A stretch of DNA of 64,000 bases from Pseudoalteromonas lipolytica (GTDB lineage Bacteria; Pseudomonadota; Gammaproteobacteria; Enterobacterales; Alteromonadaceae), in the NCBI RefSeq assembly GCF_001306915.1, contig NZ_LJTC01000018.1:1-64000 (forward strand), given 5' to 3'. Below the pieces are notes generated by a model. That model was not told where the DNA came from and did not search any database. It worked only from the letters and a program-made list of their open reading frames with translations. A program made the position numbers and the translations under genes. The number at the start of each line of letters is the position of its first letter. The first letter of the stretch is position 1. Positions 30,955 through 40,776 of this stretch are shown here, in pieces.

Positions 30955-33024
30955 TTACTTCTGAAGTACAGAAATATCAGCAATATCTAAAAACAGACGG
31001 CTTAGTTGGCTTAACAATGCTAAACGGTTTTGTTTAACCGCTTCGTCATCAGCCATTACCATGACGTTATCGAAGAAGTTATCAACACTCTCACGGATAC
31101 CCGCAAGTTGTGATAATGCTTCTTGGTAATCGCCATTTGCATATAAAGGTGCAAGCTCAGTTGCAAACTTAGCAACGTGTGACGCTAATACTTTTTCTGC
31201 GTCATCGCTTAATAGGCTCTCATTCACATCACCTTGTGTTGTGATGTCATTTTTAGCCAAGATATTACTTACACGTTTATTTGCTGCTGCAAGCGCTTCT
31301 GCTGCGTCTAATGTACGGAAGTGACTTACTGCTTTAACACGGCGGTCGAAATCAACTGGTTTAGTTGGACGACGAGCTAGCACAGCTTGAATGACATCAA
31401 CTTCGATACCTTCATCTTGATACCATGCGCGGAAACGACCTAACATAAACTCAAACACATCTGTTGATACATTTAGGTTTGTTAGCTTTTCACCGAATAA
31501 CGTTTGTGACTTAGCAACAAGGTCTAAGATATCTAGCGGTAATGATTTTTCAACCATGATGCGTAATGCACCAATTGCTGCACGGCGAAGTGCAAATGGG
31601 TCTTTGTCGCCTTTTGGCGCTTGACCAATACCAAAAATACCCACCAGCGTATCAAACTTATCAGCAATTGCGACCGCACAGCTGATCACATTTGTTGGTA
31701 AGTTATCGCCCGCGAAGCGAGGCATATATTGTTCATTTTGCGCTAGTGCAACTTCTTCAGCTTCACCGTCGTGACGAGCGTAATGCATACCCATTACACC
31801 TTGTACGTCGGTAAACTCCATAACCATTTCGGTCATTAAGTCTGTTTTACTTAATAAACCTGCTCGCTTAGCCAGCTCGGCATCGGCACCTAATTGCTCA
31901 GCAATGTAACCGGCAAGTTCACTAATACGCTCAGATTTATCTTTCAGCGTACCAAGTTGCTTTTGGAATAAAACGGTATCTAGCGATTCTAAACGGCTCT
32001 CTAGCGTTTTCTTCTTATCGGTTTCGTAGAAGAACTGTGCATCAGCTAAACGAGGACGAACAACTTTTTCGTTACCGGCAATTACCACGCTTGGATCTTT
32101 ACTTTCAATATTAGAAACAAATAGGAACTTGTTAAGTAAGTTGCCATCTTGGTCTAATAACGGGAAGTACTTTTGGTCGTCCTTCATGGTATAGATAAGC
32201 GCTTCTGAAGGAACATCTAAGAATGCTTCTTCGAATGTTGCTGTCAACGTTACTGGCCATTCAACCAAGGATGTTACTTCTTCAAGTAAGTCTTCATCCA
32301 TCGCTACTTTTGCATTTACCGCGCTAGCTGCTGCTTCAATTTGTTCGCGAATTTGTGCTTTACGCGCTTCGAAGTCAGCGACAACGTAAGCAGATTTCAG
32401 CACATCAAACACATCATCAGCGTGGTTGATTGTTACTTTTTCTGGATGATGGAAACGGTGGCCTTGTAATTGGTTGCCAACTTGCTTACCAAGTATTTCG
32501 CCTTCGATCAGCGTGCTACCAAATAAAATAGTCGCTGTGTGCACTGGGCGAATAAATTGTGTTTTATTTGCCCCCCAACGCATTGGTTTAAGGATAGGTA
32601 ATTTAGCAAGTGCTTTGTTTACTACACCACTCATAAGCGATGTAGTTGCTTGACCTTCAACCTGTGCTTTATGTAATAACCAAGCGCCTTTATCTGTTTC
32701 TAGTGTTTGTGCATCGCTTACATCGATACCACAACCACGCGCCCAACCCATTGCTGCTTTAGTTGGATTACCATCGGCATCAAAAGCGGCTGCAACTGCA
32801 GGACCACGCTTTTCTACAACCTTGTCACTTTGTTTTGCTTCAAGTGCAGTAACACGTAAGCCTAAACGACGTGGTGATGCGTACCAGTTAACGCCTTGAT
32901 GATTTAATTCTAAGCTTGCAAGCTCAGCTGCTAAGTTCTCAGCAAACGACTCAGCAAGTTTACGAAGTGCTTTCGGTGGCAACTCTTCAGTGCCAATTTC
33001 TACTAATAAATTTTCTGCTGACAT
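30955..33024 (-). CDS. glyS: Glycine--tRNA ligase beta subunit
   Basis: 689 residues, as in E. coli. It opens ENLLVEIGTEELPPKALRKL, the signature of the beta subunit of the tetrameric glycyl-tRNA synthetase. It includes an HD-like domain and a C-terminal anticodon-binding (DALR-type) region. It charges tRNA-Gly together with GlyQ. It lies 8 bases downstream of glyQ. Confidence 0.98.
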   Translation of the reverse strand: MSAENLLVEIGTEELPPKALRKLAESFAENLAAELASLELNHQGVNWYASPRRLGLRVTALEAKQSDKVVEKRGPAVAAAFDADGNPTKAAMGWARGCGIDVSDAQTLETDKGAWLLHKAQVEGQATTSLMSGVVNKALAKLPILKPMRWGANKTQFIRPVHTATILFGSTLIEGEILGKQVGNQLQGHRFHHPEKVTINHADDVFDVLKSAYVVADFEARKAQIREQIEAAASAVNAKVAMDEDLLEEVTSLVEWPVTLTATFEEAFLDVPSEALIYTMKDDQKYFPLLDQDGNLLNKFLFVSNIESKDPSVVIAGNEKVVRPRLADAQFFYETDKKKTLESRLESLDTVLFQKQLGTLKDKSERISELAGYIAEQLGADAELAKRAGLLSKTDLMTEMVMEFTDVQGVMGMHYARHDGEAEEVALAQNEQYMPRFAGDNLPTNVISCAVAIADKFDTLVGIFGIGQAPKGDKDPFALRRAAIGALRIMVEKSLPLDILDLVAKSQTLFGEKLTNLNVSTDVFEFMLGRFRAWYQDEGIEVDVIQAVLARRPTKPVDFDRRVKAVSHFRTLDAAEALAAANKRVSNILAKNDITTQGDVNESLLSDDAEKVLASHVAKFATELAPLYANGDYQEALSQLAGIRESVDNFFDNVMVMADDEAVKQNRLALLSQLSRLFLDIADISVLQK

Positions 33025-33032
33025 GCTAATTC

Positions 33033-33932
33033 TTAATCCTTACAAAGCGGGAAACCAAGAGCTTCACGGGCATCATAGTAACTTTGCGCACATGCTTTAG
33101 ATAAAGCACGAACACGTAAGATATAACGTTGACGTTCTGTTACAGAGATAGCGTGACGAGCGTCTAATAAGTTAAACGCATGTGATGCTTTCATTACTTG
33201 CTCATAAGCTGGTAATGGTAAGCCTGCTTCAATTAGCTTTTCGCTTTCTTTTTCACAGTGATCGAACTGTGCAAATAAGAACTCAACATCCGCTTGTTCG
33301 AAGTTATAAGCTGACTGCTCTACTTCGTTTTGATGGAATACATCACCATATGTCACACGACCCATAGGACCGTCTGCCCATACTAGGTCATAGATACTAT
33401 CTACGCCCTGAATATACATTGCTAAACGCTCAAGACCATAAGTGATCTCACCGGTTACTGGTGAGCACTCTAAGCCACCTACTTGCTGGAAGTAGGTAAA
33501 TTGAGTTACTTCCATGCCGTTTAACCAGATTTCCCAACCTAGACCCCATGCACCTAATGTAGGCGACTCCCAGTTGTCTTCTACGAAGCGAACTTCATCA
33601 GTTAGTGTATCAATACCAACAGCTGCTAAAGAGCCTAAATAAAGTTCCTGGATGTTTTCTGGTGATGGCTTTAATACTACTTGGAATTGGTAGTAATGCT
33701 GTAAACGGTTCGGGTTTTCACCATAACGACCATCAGTTGGACGGCGGCATGGTTGAACATACGCGCTCGACATTGGCTCTGGGCCAATTGACTTTAAGAA
33801 AGTTAACGGATGAAATGTCCCTGCTCCCACTTCCATATCGAGTGGTTGAGCAATCACACAGCCTTGCTGTGCCCAATAGTCCTGTAAAGCCAGGATCAAA
33901 CCTTGAAAGGTTTTAACGTCATATTTTTGCAT
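33033..33932 (-). CDS. glyQ: Glycine--tRNA ligase alpha subunit
   Basis: 299 residues from the ATG at 33930-33932 (MQKYDVKTFQGLILALQDYW, as in E. coli GlyQ). Class II motifs are QPLDMEVGAGTFHPLT, RRPTDGRYGENPNRL and EVTQFTYFQQVGG. It makes the catalytic half of the alpha2beta2 enzyme. A 32-residue in-frame extension upstream is not conserved and was discarded. The ribosome-binding site is weak. Confidence 0.97.
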   Translation of the reverse strand: MQKYDVKTFQGLILALQDYWAQQGCVIAQPLDMEVGAGTFHPLTFLKSIGPEPMSSAYVQPCRRPTDGRYGENPNRLQHYYQFQVVLKPSPENIQELYLGSLAAVGIDTLTDEVRFVEDNWESPTLGAWGLGWEIWLNGMEVTQFTYFQQVGGLECSPVTGEITYGLERLAMYIQGVDSIYDLVWADGPMGRVTYGDVFHQNEVEQSAYNFEQADVEFLFAQFDHCEKESEKLIEAGLPLPAYEQVMKASHAFNLLDARHAISVTERQRYILRVRALSKACAQSYYDAREALGFPLCKD

Positions 33933-34031
33933 ATTTGGCTTATAGTATCTGGTGCGTTTAGTCTGAAAATTGCTCTCAGTATACCTTGTGTGCAGTAAGG
34001 TTTTAAGCAGTTTGTGCTTTTTCAGCAATAA

Positions 34032-34057
34032 AAAAAGGAGCCTGTAGGCTCCTTTTT
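34032..34057 (-). terminator. Rho-independent terminator after gyrB
   Basis: Perfect 11-bp stem AAAAAGGAGCC/GGCTCCTTTTT with a 4-base loop, followed on the minus strand by T residues; it lies 17 bases after the gyrB stop. Confidence 0.93.
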
Positions 34058-34073
34058 AATTCTTAATTTAGCG

Positions 34074-36500
34074 TTATACGTCTAGGTTAACTACACGTAG
34101 CGCATTCGTTTCGATGAAGTCACGACGCGGCTCAACTTGGTCACCCATTAGAGTCGCGAACAATTGGTCTGCAGCTACGGCATCTTCAATTGTTACTTTC
34201 AACATACGACGAGCATCTGGGTCCATAGTGGTTTCCCAAAGCTGATCAGGGTTCATCTCACCGAGTCCTTTATAGCGTTGGATATAAAGGCCGCGTTTCG
34301 ATTCATTGATTAACCACTCTAATGCATCCACAAAGTTATCAACAGCAAGAGTTTTCTCACCGCGTTGAACATATGCCCCTTCTTCAAGTAAGTTAGCAAT
34401 GTTTACGCCTGTCGCTGCAATGCGTTTATAGTCACGCGATGTGATGAAGTCATGGTTTAGTACATGAGCTTTATCCACACCATGTTGACGAATATTCACA
34501 ACAGGATAATACATGTTGCGCTCAGTATCGTGCTCAGTGCCCGCATGGAAGATAGTTGCATCTTCATCACGTGCAATTAAGTCGTCAACTAGCGTGTTAG
34601 TCCACTCTTTAACTTTTGCTTCATCTGCTAAATCAGCTTCGGTAATTTCGCTTTGATAGATTAAACGTTCCATAACCGAGTTTGGATATTTACGTTTTAA
34701 GCGTTCAATCACTTTAACTGTATTTTGATAGTCGTGAACGATTCTTTCTAGTTCTTCACCTTCAAGTGCAGATGCACCTTCGCTTGTATAAAGTGCAGCA
34801 TTGTTTAATGCTAATGATGTTAAATAATCAACAAGCGCTGGGTCATCTTTAATGTAGCGTTCTTGCTTACCTTTTTTCACTTTATAAAGTGGTGGTTGCG
34901 CAATATAGATAAAGCCTTTTTCTACAATCTCTGGCATTTGACGGTAGAAGAAAGTCAGTAGTAAGGTACGAATGTGAGAACCATCCACGTCCGCATCGGT
35001 CATGATAATGATACGATGATAACGTAGCTTTTCTGGGTCATATTCATCACGACCAATACCACAGCCTAATGCAGTGATTAGAGTTGCGACTTCTTGAGAA
35101 GAAAGCATCTTATCAAAGCGCGCTTTTTCAACGTTAAGAATCTTACCTTTAAGTGGCAAGATAGCTTGGTTTTTACGGTTACGACCCTGCTTAGCTGAAC
35201 CACCTGCAGAGTCACCCTCCACTATGTATAGTTCAGAAAGTGCTGGATCTTTTTCTTGGCAGTCTGCCAATTTACCTGGTAAACCAGCTAAATCCATTGC
35301 ACCTTTACGGCGTGTCATTTCACGTGCTTTACGTGCTGCTTCACGAGCTCGAGCTGCATCAATAATTTTGCCAACAACTGTTTTAGCATCAACAGGGTTT
35401 TCTAATAAGAACTCTGTTAGTTTTTCTGCCATTGCTTGTTCTACAGCAGACTTAACTTCACTTGATACTAGTTTGTCTTTCGTTTGTGATGAGAACTTAG
35501 GATCAGGTACTTTAACACTTACAACCGCAGTTAAGCCTTCACGAGCATCATCACCCGTCGCATTGCTTGTTGTTTTCGCTTTTTTATTAAAGCCTTCTTT
35601 TTCCATGTAGTTATTTAGCGTACGCGTTAATGCCGCTCTAAAGCCAGCTAAGTGCGTACCACCATCACGTTGTGGAATGTTGTTTGTGAAGCAGTAAATG
35701 CTTTCTTGGAAACCATCGTTCCACTGCATTGAAACTTCTACACTAATACCGTCTTCTTCACGCTCATGGGTAAAGTGGAAAACACTTTTATGTACAGGTG
35801 TTTTGTTACGGTTTAGATATTCTACGAATGCTTGGATACCACCGTCATATTTGAAGTGGTCATTCTTAGATTCTTCACGCTCATCAGTAAGAATGATACT
35901 TACACCAGAGTTTAAGAACGAAAGCTCACGTAAACGTTTTGCTAAGATATCGTAGTGGAAGTTAAGGTCACTGAATGTTTCACCACTTGGCCAGAAACGT
36001 AATTCAGTACCTGTGTCTGTTGCGTCACCAATTATAGCTAATGGCGCATCTGGTACACCCATAGTATATGTTTGTTGGTGAATTTTGCCTTCACGACGAA
36101 TGGTCAGTTGCAGCTTTTCAGATAGTGCATTTACTACCGAAACACCTACACCGTGTAAGCCACCAGATACTTTATATGAGTTATCATCGAACTTACCACC
36201 AGCATGAAGTACCGTCATGATAACTTCAGCCGCAGAAACACCTTCTTCTTCGTGAATAGATGTAGGAATACCACGACCGTTATCTCTTACAGAGACTGAA
36301 CCGTCTAAGTGAATCGTTACAAAAATATCATCACAATGACCAGCTAAGGCTTCATCGATAGAGTTATCAACAACCTCAAACACCATATGGTGAAGGCCTG
36401 TACCGTCATCGGTGTCCCCTATATACATTCCTGGACGCTTTCTTACTGCGTCTAATCCTTTAAGTACTTTAATACTCGACGAATCGTAATTCTCAGACAT
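34074..36500 (-). CDS. gyrB: DNA gyrase subunit B
   Basis: 808 residues from the ATG at 36498-36500 (MSENYDSSSIKVLKGLDAVR). An in-frame GTG 12 bases upstream is possible. GHKL ATPase (VVDNSIDEALAGHCDD, GGLHGVGVSVVNALS), transducer domain, then TOPRIM (YIVEGDSAGGSAKQGRN, MTDADVDGSHIRTLLLTFFYRQ). The C-terminal GLGEMNPDQLWETTMDP contacts GyrA. With GyrA it makes negative supercoils. Last of dnaA-dnaN-recF-gyrB. Confidence 0.98.
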   Translation of the reverse strand: MSENYDSSSIKVLKGLDAVRKRPGMYIGDTDDGTGLHHMVFEVVDNSIDEALAGHCDDIFVTIHLDGSVSVRDNGRGIPTSIHEEEGVSAAEVIMTVLHAGGKFDDNSYKVSGGLHGVGVSVVNALSEKLQLTIRREGKIHQQTYTMGVPDAPLAIIGDATDTGTELRFWPSGETFSDLNFHYDILAKRLRELSFLNSGVSIILTDEREESKNDHFKYDGGIQAFVEYLNRNKTPVHKSVFHFTHEREEDGISVEVSMQWNDGFQESIYCFTNNIPQRDGGTHLAGFRAALTRTLNNYMEKEGFNKKAKTTSNATGDDAREGLTAVVSVKVPDPKFSSQTKDKLVSSEVKSAVEQAMAEKLTEFLLENPVDAKTVVGKIIDAARAREAARKAREMTRRKGAMDLAGLPGKLADCQEKDPALSELYIVEGDSAGGSAKQGRNRKNQAILPLKGKILNVEKARFDKMLSSQEVATLITALGCGIGRDEYDPEKLRYHRIIIMTDADVDGSHIRTLLLTFFYRQMPEIVEKGFIYIAQPPLYKVKKGKQERYIKDDPALVDYLTSLALNNAALYTSEGASALEGEELERIVHDYQNTVKVIERLKRKYPNSVMERLIYQSEITEADLADEAKVKEWTNTLVDDLIARDEDATIFHAGTEHDTERNMYYPVVNIRQHGVDKAHVLNHDFITSRDYKRIAATGVNIANLLEEGAYVQRGEKTLAVDNFVDALEWLINESKRGLYIQRYKGLGEMNPDQLWETTMDPDARRMLKVTIEDAVAADQLFATLMGDQVEPRRDFIETNALRVVNLDV

Positions 36501-36512
36501 GGTTAATCCCAC

Positions 36513-37607
36513 TTATCTTGTTATTAGGTTGCCATGTTTCACGTGGAACATTTTTAGTTCTCGTTGCATGGGTTCCACCACAGCAGAAATACTTTCAGAT
36601 AAAATTGATGAGATAAAAATTTGCGAATCGCAATGAGTCAAAAGCTGACCCACTTTTTCTTTTGTATCTTCACCCAGTTCTGAAGGTAAGTCATCTATTA
36701 GCAATATAGATTGCTTATCTGTTTCTGACTCAATTAAGCTATTTTGCGTTACTTTTAACGCATAAAGCAAGAGCTTCAATTGACCGCGAGAAAAGGTATT
36801 TTCTACGCTGTTACCAGAAACGCTAAAACTAAAATCAGCTTTATGCGGACCTTTACTTGTGAAACCTTGTTTTGCATCACGTTCAAAGCTTTGCTCAAGC
36901 GCCTCTGAGAGCGTTTCACTCTCTTTCCAGCCCGCATGAAAGTTAATTTCTAAATCGCTTACAAGCGTTAATTCTGCACACATTTTATCAAAAAACTGCT
37001 GCTTAAACCTACTTATATACGCGATTCTTAGATTATTTATTTGTTCAGCTAGTCTAACAAATTCTTTATCCCAAAACTTGATCTGTTCGAAATAATCTCG
37101 AGGTTTAGTTTTTAATAAAGCATTACGTTGTTTCAGTACTTTATTAAAAGACTGCCACAAGTAAAAAAAGTCATGTTCCACGTGGAACAATCCTAAATCG
37201 AGAAATTTTCTACGCTCTTTTGGGCCACCAAAAAACAACGAATAGCTTTCTGGAGTAATAACTTGCACCGGCACTAGCTGAGCTAATTCAGAGATTTTAC
37301 GGCTCGTTTTTCCCTGAATCTTTAAAGACGTTTCACCCGCTTGGTTTTTGCTTATACCAATCGGAATAGACAAATCATGCAGCGCTTTGCGACCATGAAT
37401 TACAAACTTGTCTTGTTGATGCTGAATGATATTTTTATGTTTGGCGGTACGAAATGATTTACCGTGAGAAAGGAAATATATCGCCTCAAGGAGACTGGTT
37501 TTTCCGCTGCCATTTTCGCCATAGATAATGTTTATGCCATTAACCGGCTCAAGTGTCAGCGCCTCAATATTTCGAAAATTATTGAGGCTTAAATGACTTA
37601 AACTCAT
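36513..37607 (-). CDS. recF: DNA replication and repair protein RecF
   Basis: 364 residues. SMC-like ATPase with Walker A YGENGSGKTSLLEAIYFL, signature FSRGQLKLLLYALK and Walker B SILLIDDLPSEL. RecF with RecO and RecR loads RecA at gaps. The end MFHVKHGNLITR and the internal LFHVEHDF are each encoded over a parS palindrome, so the gene doubles as a centromere site. It follows dnaN by 6 bases. Confidence 0.97.
   Translation of the reverse strand: MSLSHLSLNNFRNIEALTLEPVNGINIIYGENGSGKTSLLEAIYFLSHGKSFRTAKHKNIIQHQQDKFVIHGRKALHDLSIPIGISKNQAGETSLKIQGKTSRKISELAQLVPVQVITPESYSLFFGGPKERRKFLDLGLFHVEHDFFYLWQSFNKVLKQRNALLKTKPRDYFEQIKFWDKEFVRLAEQINNLRIAYISRFKQQFFDKMCAELTLVSDLEINFHAGWKESETLSEALEQSFERDAKQGFTSKGPHKADFSFSVSGNSVENTFSRGQLKLLLYALKVTQNSLIESETDKQSILLIDDLPSELGEDTKEKVGQLLTHCDSQIFISSILSESISAVVEPMQRELKMFHVKHGNLITR
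36535..36550. promoter_or_regulatory. parS site 1 (ParB-binding centromere, in recF 3' end)
   Basis: TGTTTCACGTGGAACA is a 16-mer matching the bacterial chromosomal parS consensus. Its one asymmetric pair combines the TTTCAC and TTCCAC half-site variants. It codes for FHVKH near the RecF C-terminus. The parAB genes lie about 17 kb away. Confidence 0.9.
37174..37189. promoter_or_regulatory. parS site 2 (ParB-binding centromere, inside recF)
   Basis: TGTTCCACGTGGAACA is a perfect 16-base palindrome and a canonical parS. It lies inside recF, 639 bases from site 1, and codes for FHVEH. Paired sites help ParB spread and load SMC-type complexes. Confidence 0.93.
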
Positions 37608-37613
37608 ATAAGC

Positions 37614-38717
37614 TTATAGGCGCATCGGCATAACAACGTACATAGCTTCTTCGTCACCTGCACCTTCAATTAGCGCACTGCTATTAGAGTCTGCAAGTGT
37701 AAAGGTTACATCTTCTGTTTTTAATGTATTAAGTACATCAAGTACATAAGAAACGTTAAAGCCAATTTCAAGCTCGCCGCCTTGGTACATTACTTCAACC
37801 ACCTCTTCAGCTTGCTCTTGCTCAGGGTTGTTAGCAGTAATTTTTAATAAACCTTCAGATAGGTTTAATCGTACACCACGGAATTTTTCATTCGATAAAA
37901 TAGACACACGTTGGAAAGCACTGCGCAACCATTCACGGTTAGCAGTAATCACTTTATCACCACCACGTGGCAATACACGACGATAGTCTGGGAAACGACC
38001 ATCCACCAGCTTACTGGTAAACGTAAACTCAGTATCAATAATACGAATATGGTTAGCACCAAATTGAATGGTTACTAGCTCATCATCAGCCACCATTAGG
38101 CGCATAATTTCTTGTACACCTTTACGTGGAATAATTAACTGACGTTGTGTATTTAAAGACTGTGGTAATTGCTTTTGTGCAATCGCCAAACGGTGACCAT
38201 CTGTAGCCACTGTTTTTATATCTGCGTTATCAACTTCAAATGACATACCGTTTAAGTAATAACGTACGTCTTGATTCGCCATAGAAAAGTGCGTGCTTTC
38301 TAAAAGTTTACGCAATTCTAAACGCGTTAGTTGAAATTCAACTTCACCATCCCACTGCTCAAGATTCGGAAAGTCTTCAGCGGCCAGCGTAGTTAAAGAA
38401 AAACGGCTTTTACCACTTGTTAGTAGTAACTGATGATCTTGGCTACATAACGTAAGGTCTGAGCCATCAGGTAAACTTTTACAAATATCGAGTAACTTTT
38501 TAGCTGGTAAAGTGAGTTGCGTATCTGTGGTATCTTCACCGACAAACACACTCGCCACTAACTCAATTTCAAGATCAGTACCCGTCATAGAAAGTTGTCC
38601 GTTTTCAACAACTAACAGTACGTTCGATAAAATCGGTAAGGTGTGCTTACGCTCAATCGCACCAGACACTTGAACTAAAGGTTTTAAAAATTGCTCTCTT
38701 GATATTGTTATTTGCAT
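37614..38717 (-). CDS. dnaN: DNA polymerase III beta sliding clamp
   Basis: 367 residues, as in E. coli (366). Three repeats of the clamp fold; it starts MQITISREQFLKPLVQVSGAIE and ends VMPMRL, the conserved C-terminus that forms part of the partner-binding pocket. It is the processivity clamp for Pol III. It lies 13 bases after dnaA. Confidence 0.98.
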   Translation of the reverse strand: MQITISREQFLKPLVQVSGAIERKHTLPILSNVLLVVENGQLSMTGTDLEIELVASVFVGEDTTDTQLTLPAKKLLDICKSLPDGSDLTLCSQDHQLLLTSGKSRFSLTTLAAEDFPNLEQWDGEVEFQLTRLELRKLLESTHFSMANQDVRYYLNGMSFEVDNADIKTVATDGHRLAIAQKQLPQSLNTQRQLIIPRKGVQEIMRLMVADDELVTIQFGANHIRIIDTEFTFTSKLVDGRFPDYRRVLPRGGDKVITANREWLRSAFQRVSILSNEKFRGVRLNLSEGLLKITANNPEQEQAEEVVEVMYQGGELEIGFNVSYVLDVLNTLKTEDVTFTLADSNSSALIEGAGDEEAMYVVMPMRL

Positions 38718-38730
38718 AATAAAGTCGGCC

Positions 38731-40128
38731 TTAAGATGACAAGGTTCTTATTAAGTTTTGATAATCTTCTTTCACTTCATGGCTTTCGTCACGGAGTGAT
38801 TTAACTTTACGACAAGCGTGTAATACAGTTGTGTGATCACGGCCGCCAAAGGCGTCACCAATCTCAGGTAAACTGTGATTTGTAAGTTCTTTTGATAATG
38901 CCATGGCCACTTGACGTGGTCTTGCTACTGAACGGCTACGGCGTTTAGATAGTAAATCTGATACACGAATACGGTAATACTCAGCAACAGTGCGTTGAAT
39001 ATTATCTATCGTTACCAGTTTATCTTGCAGCGCAAGTAAGTCACGTAGCGCTTCTTTTACAAAGTCGATTGAAATCGGACGACCAGTAAAGTTTGCATTA
39101 GCAATAACGCGGTTTAACGCCCCTTCTAATTCACGCACATTTGAGCGTAATTTTTTCGCGATAAAAAAGGCAACTTCGTGAGGTAAATTGATTTTACTTT
39201 GCTGCGCTTTTTTCATCAAAATAGCAACGCGCGTTTCAAGTTCTGGTGGCTCAATAGCAATTGTTAAGCCCCAACCAAAACGTGATTTAAGGCGATCTTC
39301 AACCCCTTCTATCTCTTTAGGATAGCGGTCTGAAGTTAAGATAATTTGTTGATTTCCTTCAAGTAAAGCATTGAAGGTATGAAAGAACTCTTCTTGTGAG
39401 CGTTCTTTATTAGCGAAAAATTGAATGTCATCGATCATCAATGCATCAACACTTCGGTAATAACGTTTAAATTCTTCTATGGCATTATTTTGTAACGCTT
39501 TAACCATGTCTTGCACAAATCGCTCAGAGTGCATATAAACAATTTTCGCGTCTGGCTTATTAGCCATAATACCGTTACCAACAGCGTGTAATAAGTGAGT
39601 TTTACCTAAGCCCGTACCACCGTATATAAATACAGGGTTAAATGCTGAACCTGGGTTATCTGCAACTTGAGTCGCTGCAGCTTTTGCTAATTGGTTTGAT
39701 TTACCTTCAACAAAGCTATCAAAGGTGTAATTTTCTTTAATGTTTGATTTATAGCCTGATTTTGGTGCAGGTTCGACCGCTGCTTTTTCAGGTTTTGGCT
39801 GTTGTTTTTCGGCAGTCTGTTGGGTAACAGGCGCGCTTGCTTCTGTTGCAGCCGGTGCAGATGCCACTTGGGCATTTAAAATAGGTTTACTACCAACATC
39901 AAAACGTAATTCAGGTGCTTCATCACCACAAATTTCAACGAGTAGTTCATTAATACGGTTTAAATACTTTTCTCTCACCCAATCCAAAACAAAACGGTTA
40001 GGTGCATATATAGTCAACGTATCTTCGGTACTTTCTGCTTGAAGTGGTCTTACCCACATACTGAATTGCTGTGAAGGCAATTCATCTTGCAATACATATA
40101 AACAACTTTGCCAAACCGACAGATACAC
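38731..40128 (-). CDS. dnaA: Chromosomal replication initiator DnaA
   Basis: 465 residues, GTG start at 40126-40128. Domain I (about 1-85, SVWQSCLYVLQDELPSQQFS), a proline/alanine/glutamine linker (about 95-135), the AAA+ domain (GGTGLGKTHLLHAVGN Walker A, DALMIDDIQFF Walker B) and domain IV with the DnaA-box signature GRDHTTVLHACRK. It opens oriC, which lies 10 kb to the right. It leads the dnaA-dnaN-recF-gyrB operon on the minus strand and is divergent from rpmH. Confidence 0.98.
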   Translation of the reverse strand: MYLSVWQSCLYVLQDELPSQQFSMWVRPLQAESTEDTLTIYAPNRFVLDWVREKYLNRINELLVEICGDEAPELRFDVGSKPILNAQVASAPAATEASAPVTQQTAEKQQPKPEKAAVEPAPKSGYKSNIKENYTFDSFVEGKSNQLAKAAATQVADNPGSAFNPVFIYGGTGLGKTHLLHAVGNGIMANKPDAKIVYMHSERFVQDMVKALQNNAIEEFKRYYRSVDALMIDDIQFFANKERSQEEFFHTFNALLEGNQQIILTSDRYPKEIEGVEDRLKSRFGWGLTIAIEPPELETRVAILMKKAQQSKINLPHEVAFFIAKKLRSNVRELEGALNRVIANANFTGRPISIDFVKEALRDLLALQDKLVTIDNIQRTVAEYYRIRVSDLLSKRRSRSVARPRQVAMALSKELTNHSLPEIGDAFGGRDHTTVLHACRKVKSLRDESHEVKEDYQNLIRTLSS

Positions 40129-40525
40129 AGTTAAACTCCCAGAGATTTAATTTTTATTCCCGTTCATCTTTAATGATGGAAAATCAAACATTTATTGCTA
40201 ATCTTTGACCAACTTTCTTGGCCCAGACCGACTATTATGAAGGTACTTTATCCACAAGTACAAGATTGATTTTTATGAAAAATATGATCTCAGCAACATA
40301 AAAGAATAAAACACTGATTTTTAAGAAAATTATTTTTTAAGCTCGAACAGTGATCATAACAAATTTGCAGCCAGATCGCGATCAAATTCTACGATCGAAT
40401 TGGCTTTTCCCAAGCTTTTATTCACTTTTTATACAGAGGCTGTGGAAAACTTCTTATTTATGATGATCCTATATGATCAGGTAAAAGGATCCTTTATAAT
40501 TACGGCCTCTGCAGCGTTTTAATGA
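40129..40525. promoter_or_regulatory. dnaA upstream regulatory region
   Basis: About 400 gene-free bases between dnaA and the rpmH promoter. A perfect DnaA box TTATCCACA lies at 40248-40256 (+), and a relaxed one (TTTTCCACA, minus) at 40441-40449. There are several GATC sites (for example around 40377-40398 and 40460-40490). The arrangement suits autoregulation of dnaA by DnaA-ATP and Dam/SeqA control. The dnaA promoter itself was not pinned down. Confidence 0.65.
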
Positions 40526-40552
40526 TTGACTTTTGTTGTCTTCATCTATAAT
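40526..40552 (+). promoter_or_regulatory. Promoter of rpmH-rnpA
   Basis: TTGACT (40526-40531) and TATAAT (40547-40552) with 15-base spacing, or 16 if the -35 is set one base left. It lies about 80 bases before rpmH. The leader includes a small TGGCA/TGCCA hairpin (40568-40581) but no recognised riboswitch. Confidence 0.75.
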
Positions 40553-40634
40553 ATCTCGCGCTCGCAATGGCACCTGTGCCAGGATCGCGACCTGCATAGG
40601 ATGTTTTAACCTTAACCGATCGGATGGAATTGTT

Positions 40635-40769
40635 ATGAAAAGAACTTTTCAACCTAGCGTTTTAAAACGCAAACGTACACACGGTTTCCGTGCTCGTATG
40701 GCAACAGCAAATGGCCGTAAAGTATTAGCTCGTCGTCGTGCTAAAGGCCGTAAAGTTCTTTCTGCTTAA
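40635..40769 (+). CDS. rpmH: 50S ribosomal protein L34
   Basis: 44 residues, MKRTFQPSVLKRKRTHGFRA onward, the near-invariant L34 sequence rich in Arg and Lys. It is a large-subunit protein. The ATG at 40635 is chosen over an upstream in-frame start because the family always begins MKRTFQPS. rnpA starts 7 bases after its stop. Confidence 0.98.
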   Translation: MKRTFQPSVLKRKRTHGFRARMATANGRKVLARRRAKGRKVLSA

Positions 40770-40776
40770 TATATAA

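Noticed and set aside
40553..40634. Riboswitch or attenuator in the rpmH leader
   Set aside because: Only one very small hairpin is visible, with no known riboswitch consensus.
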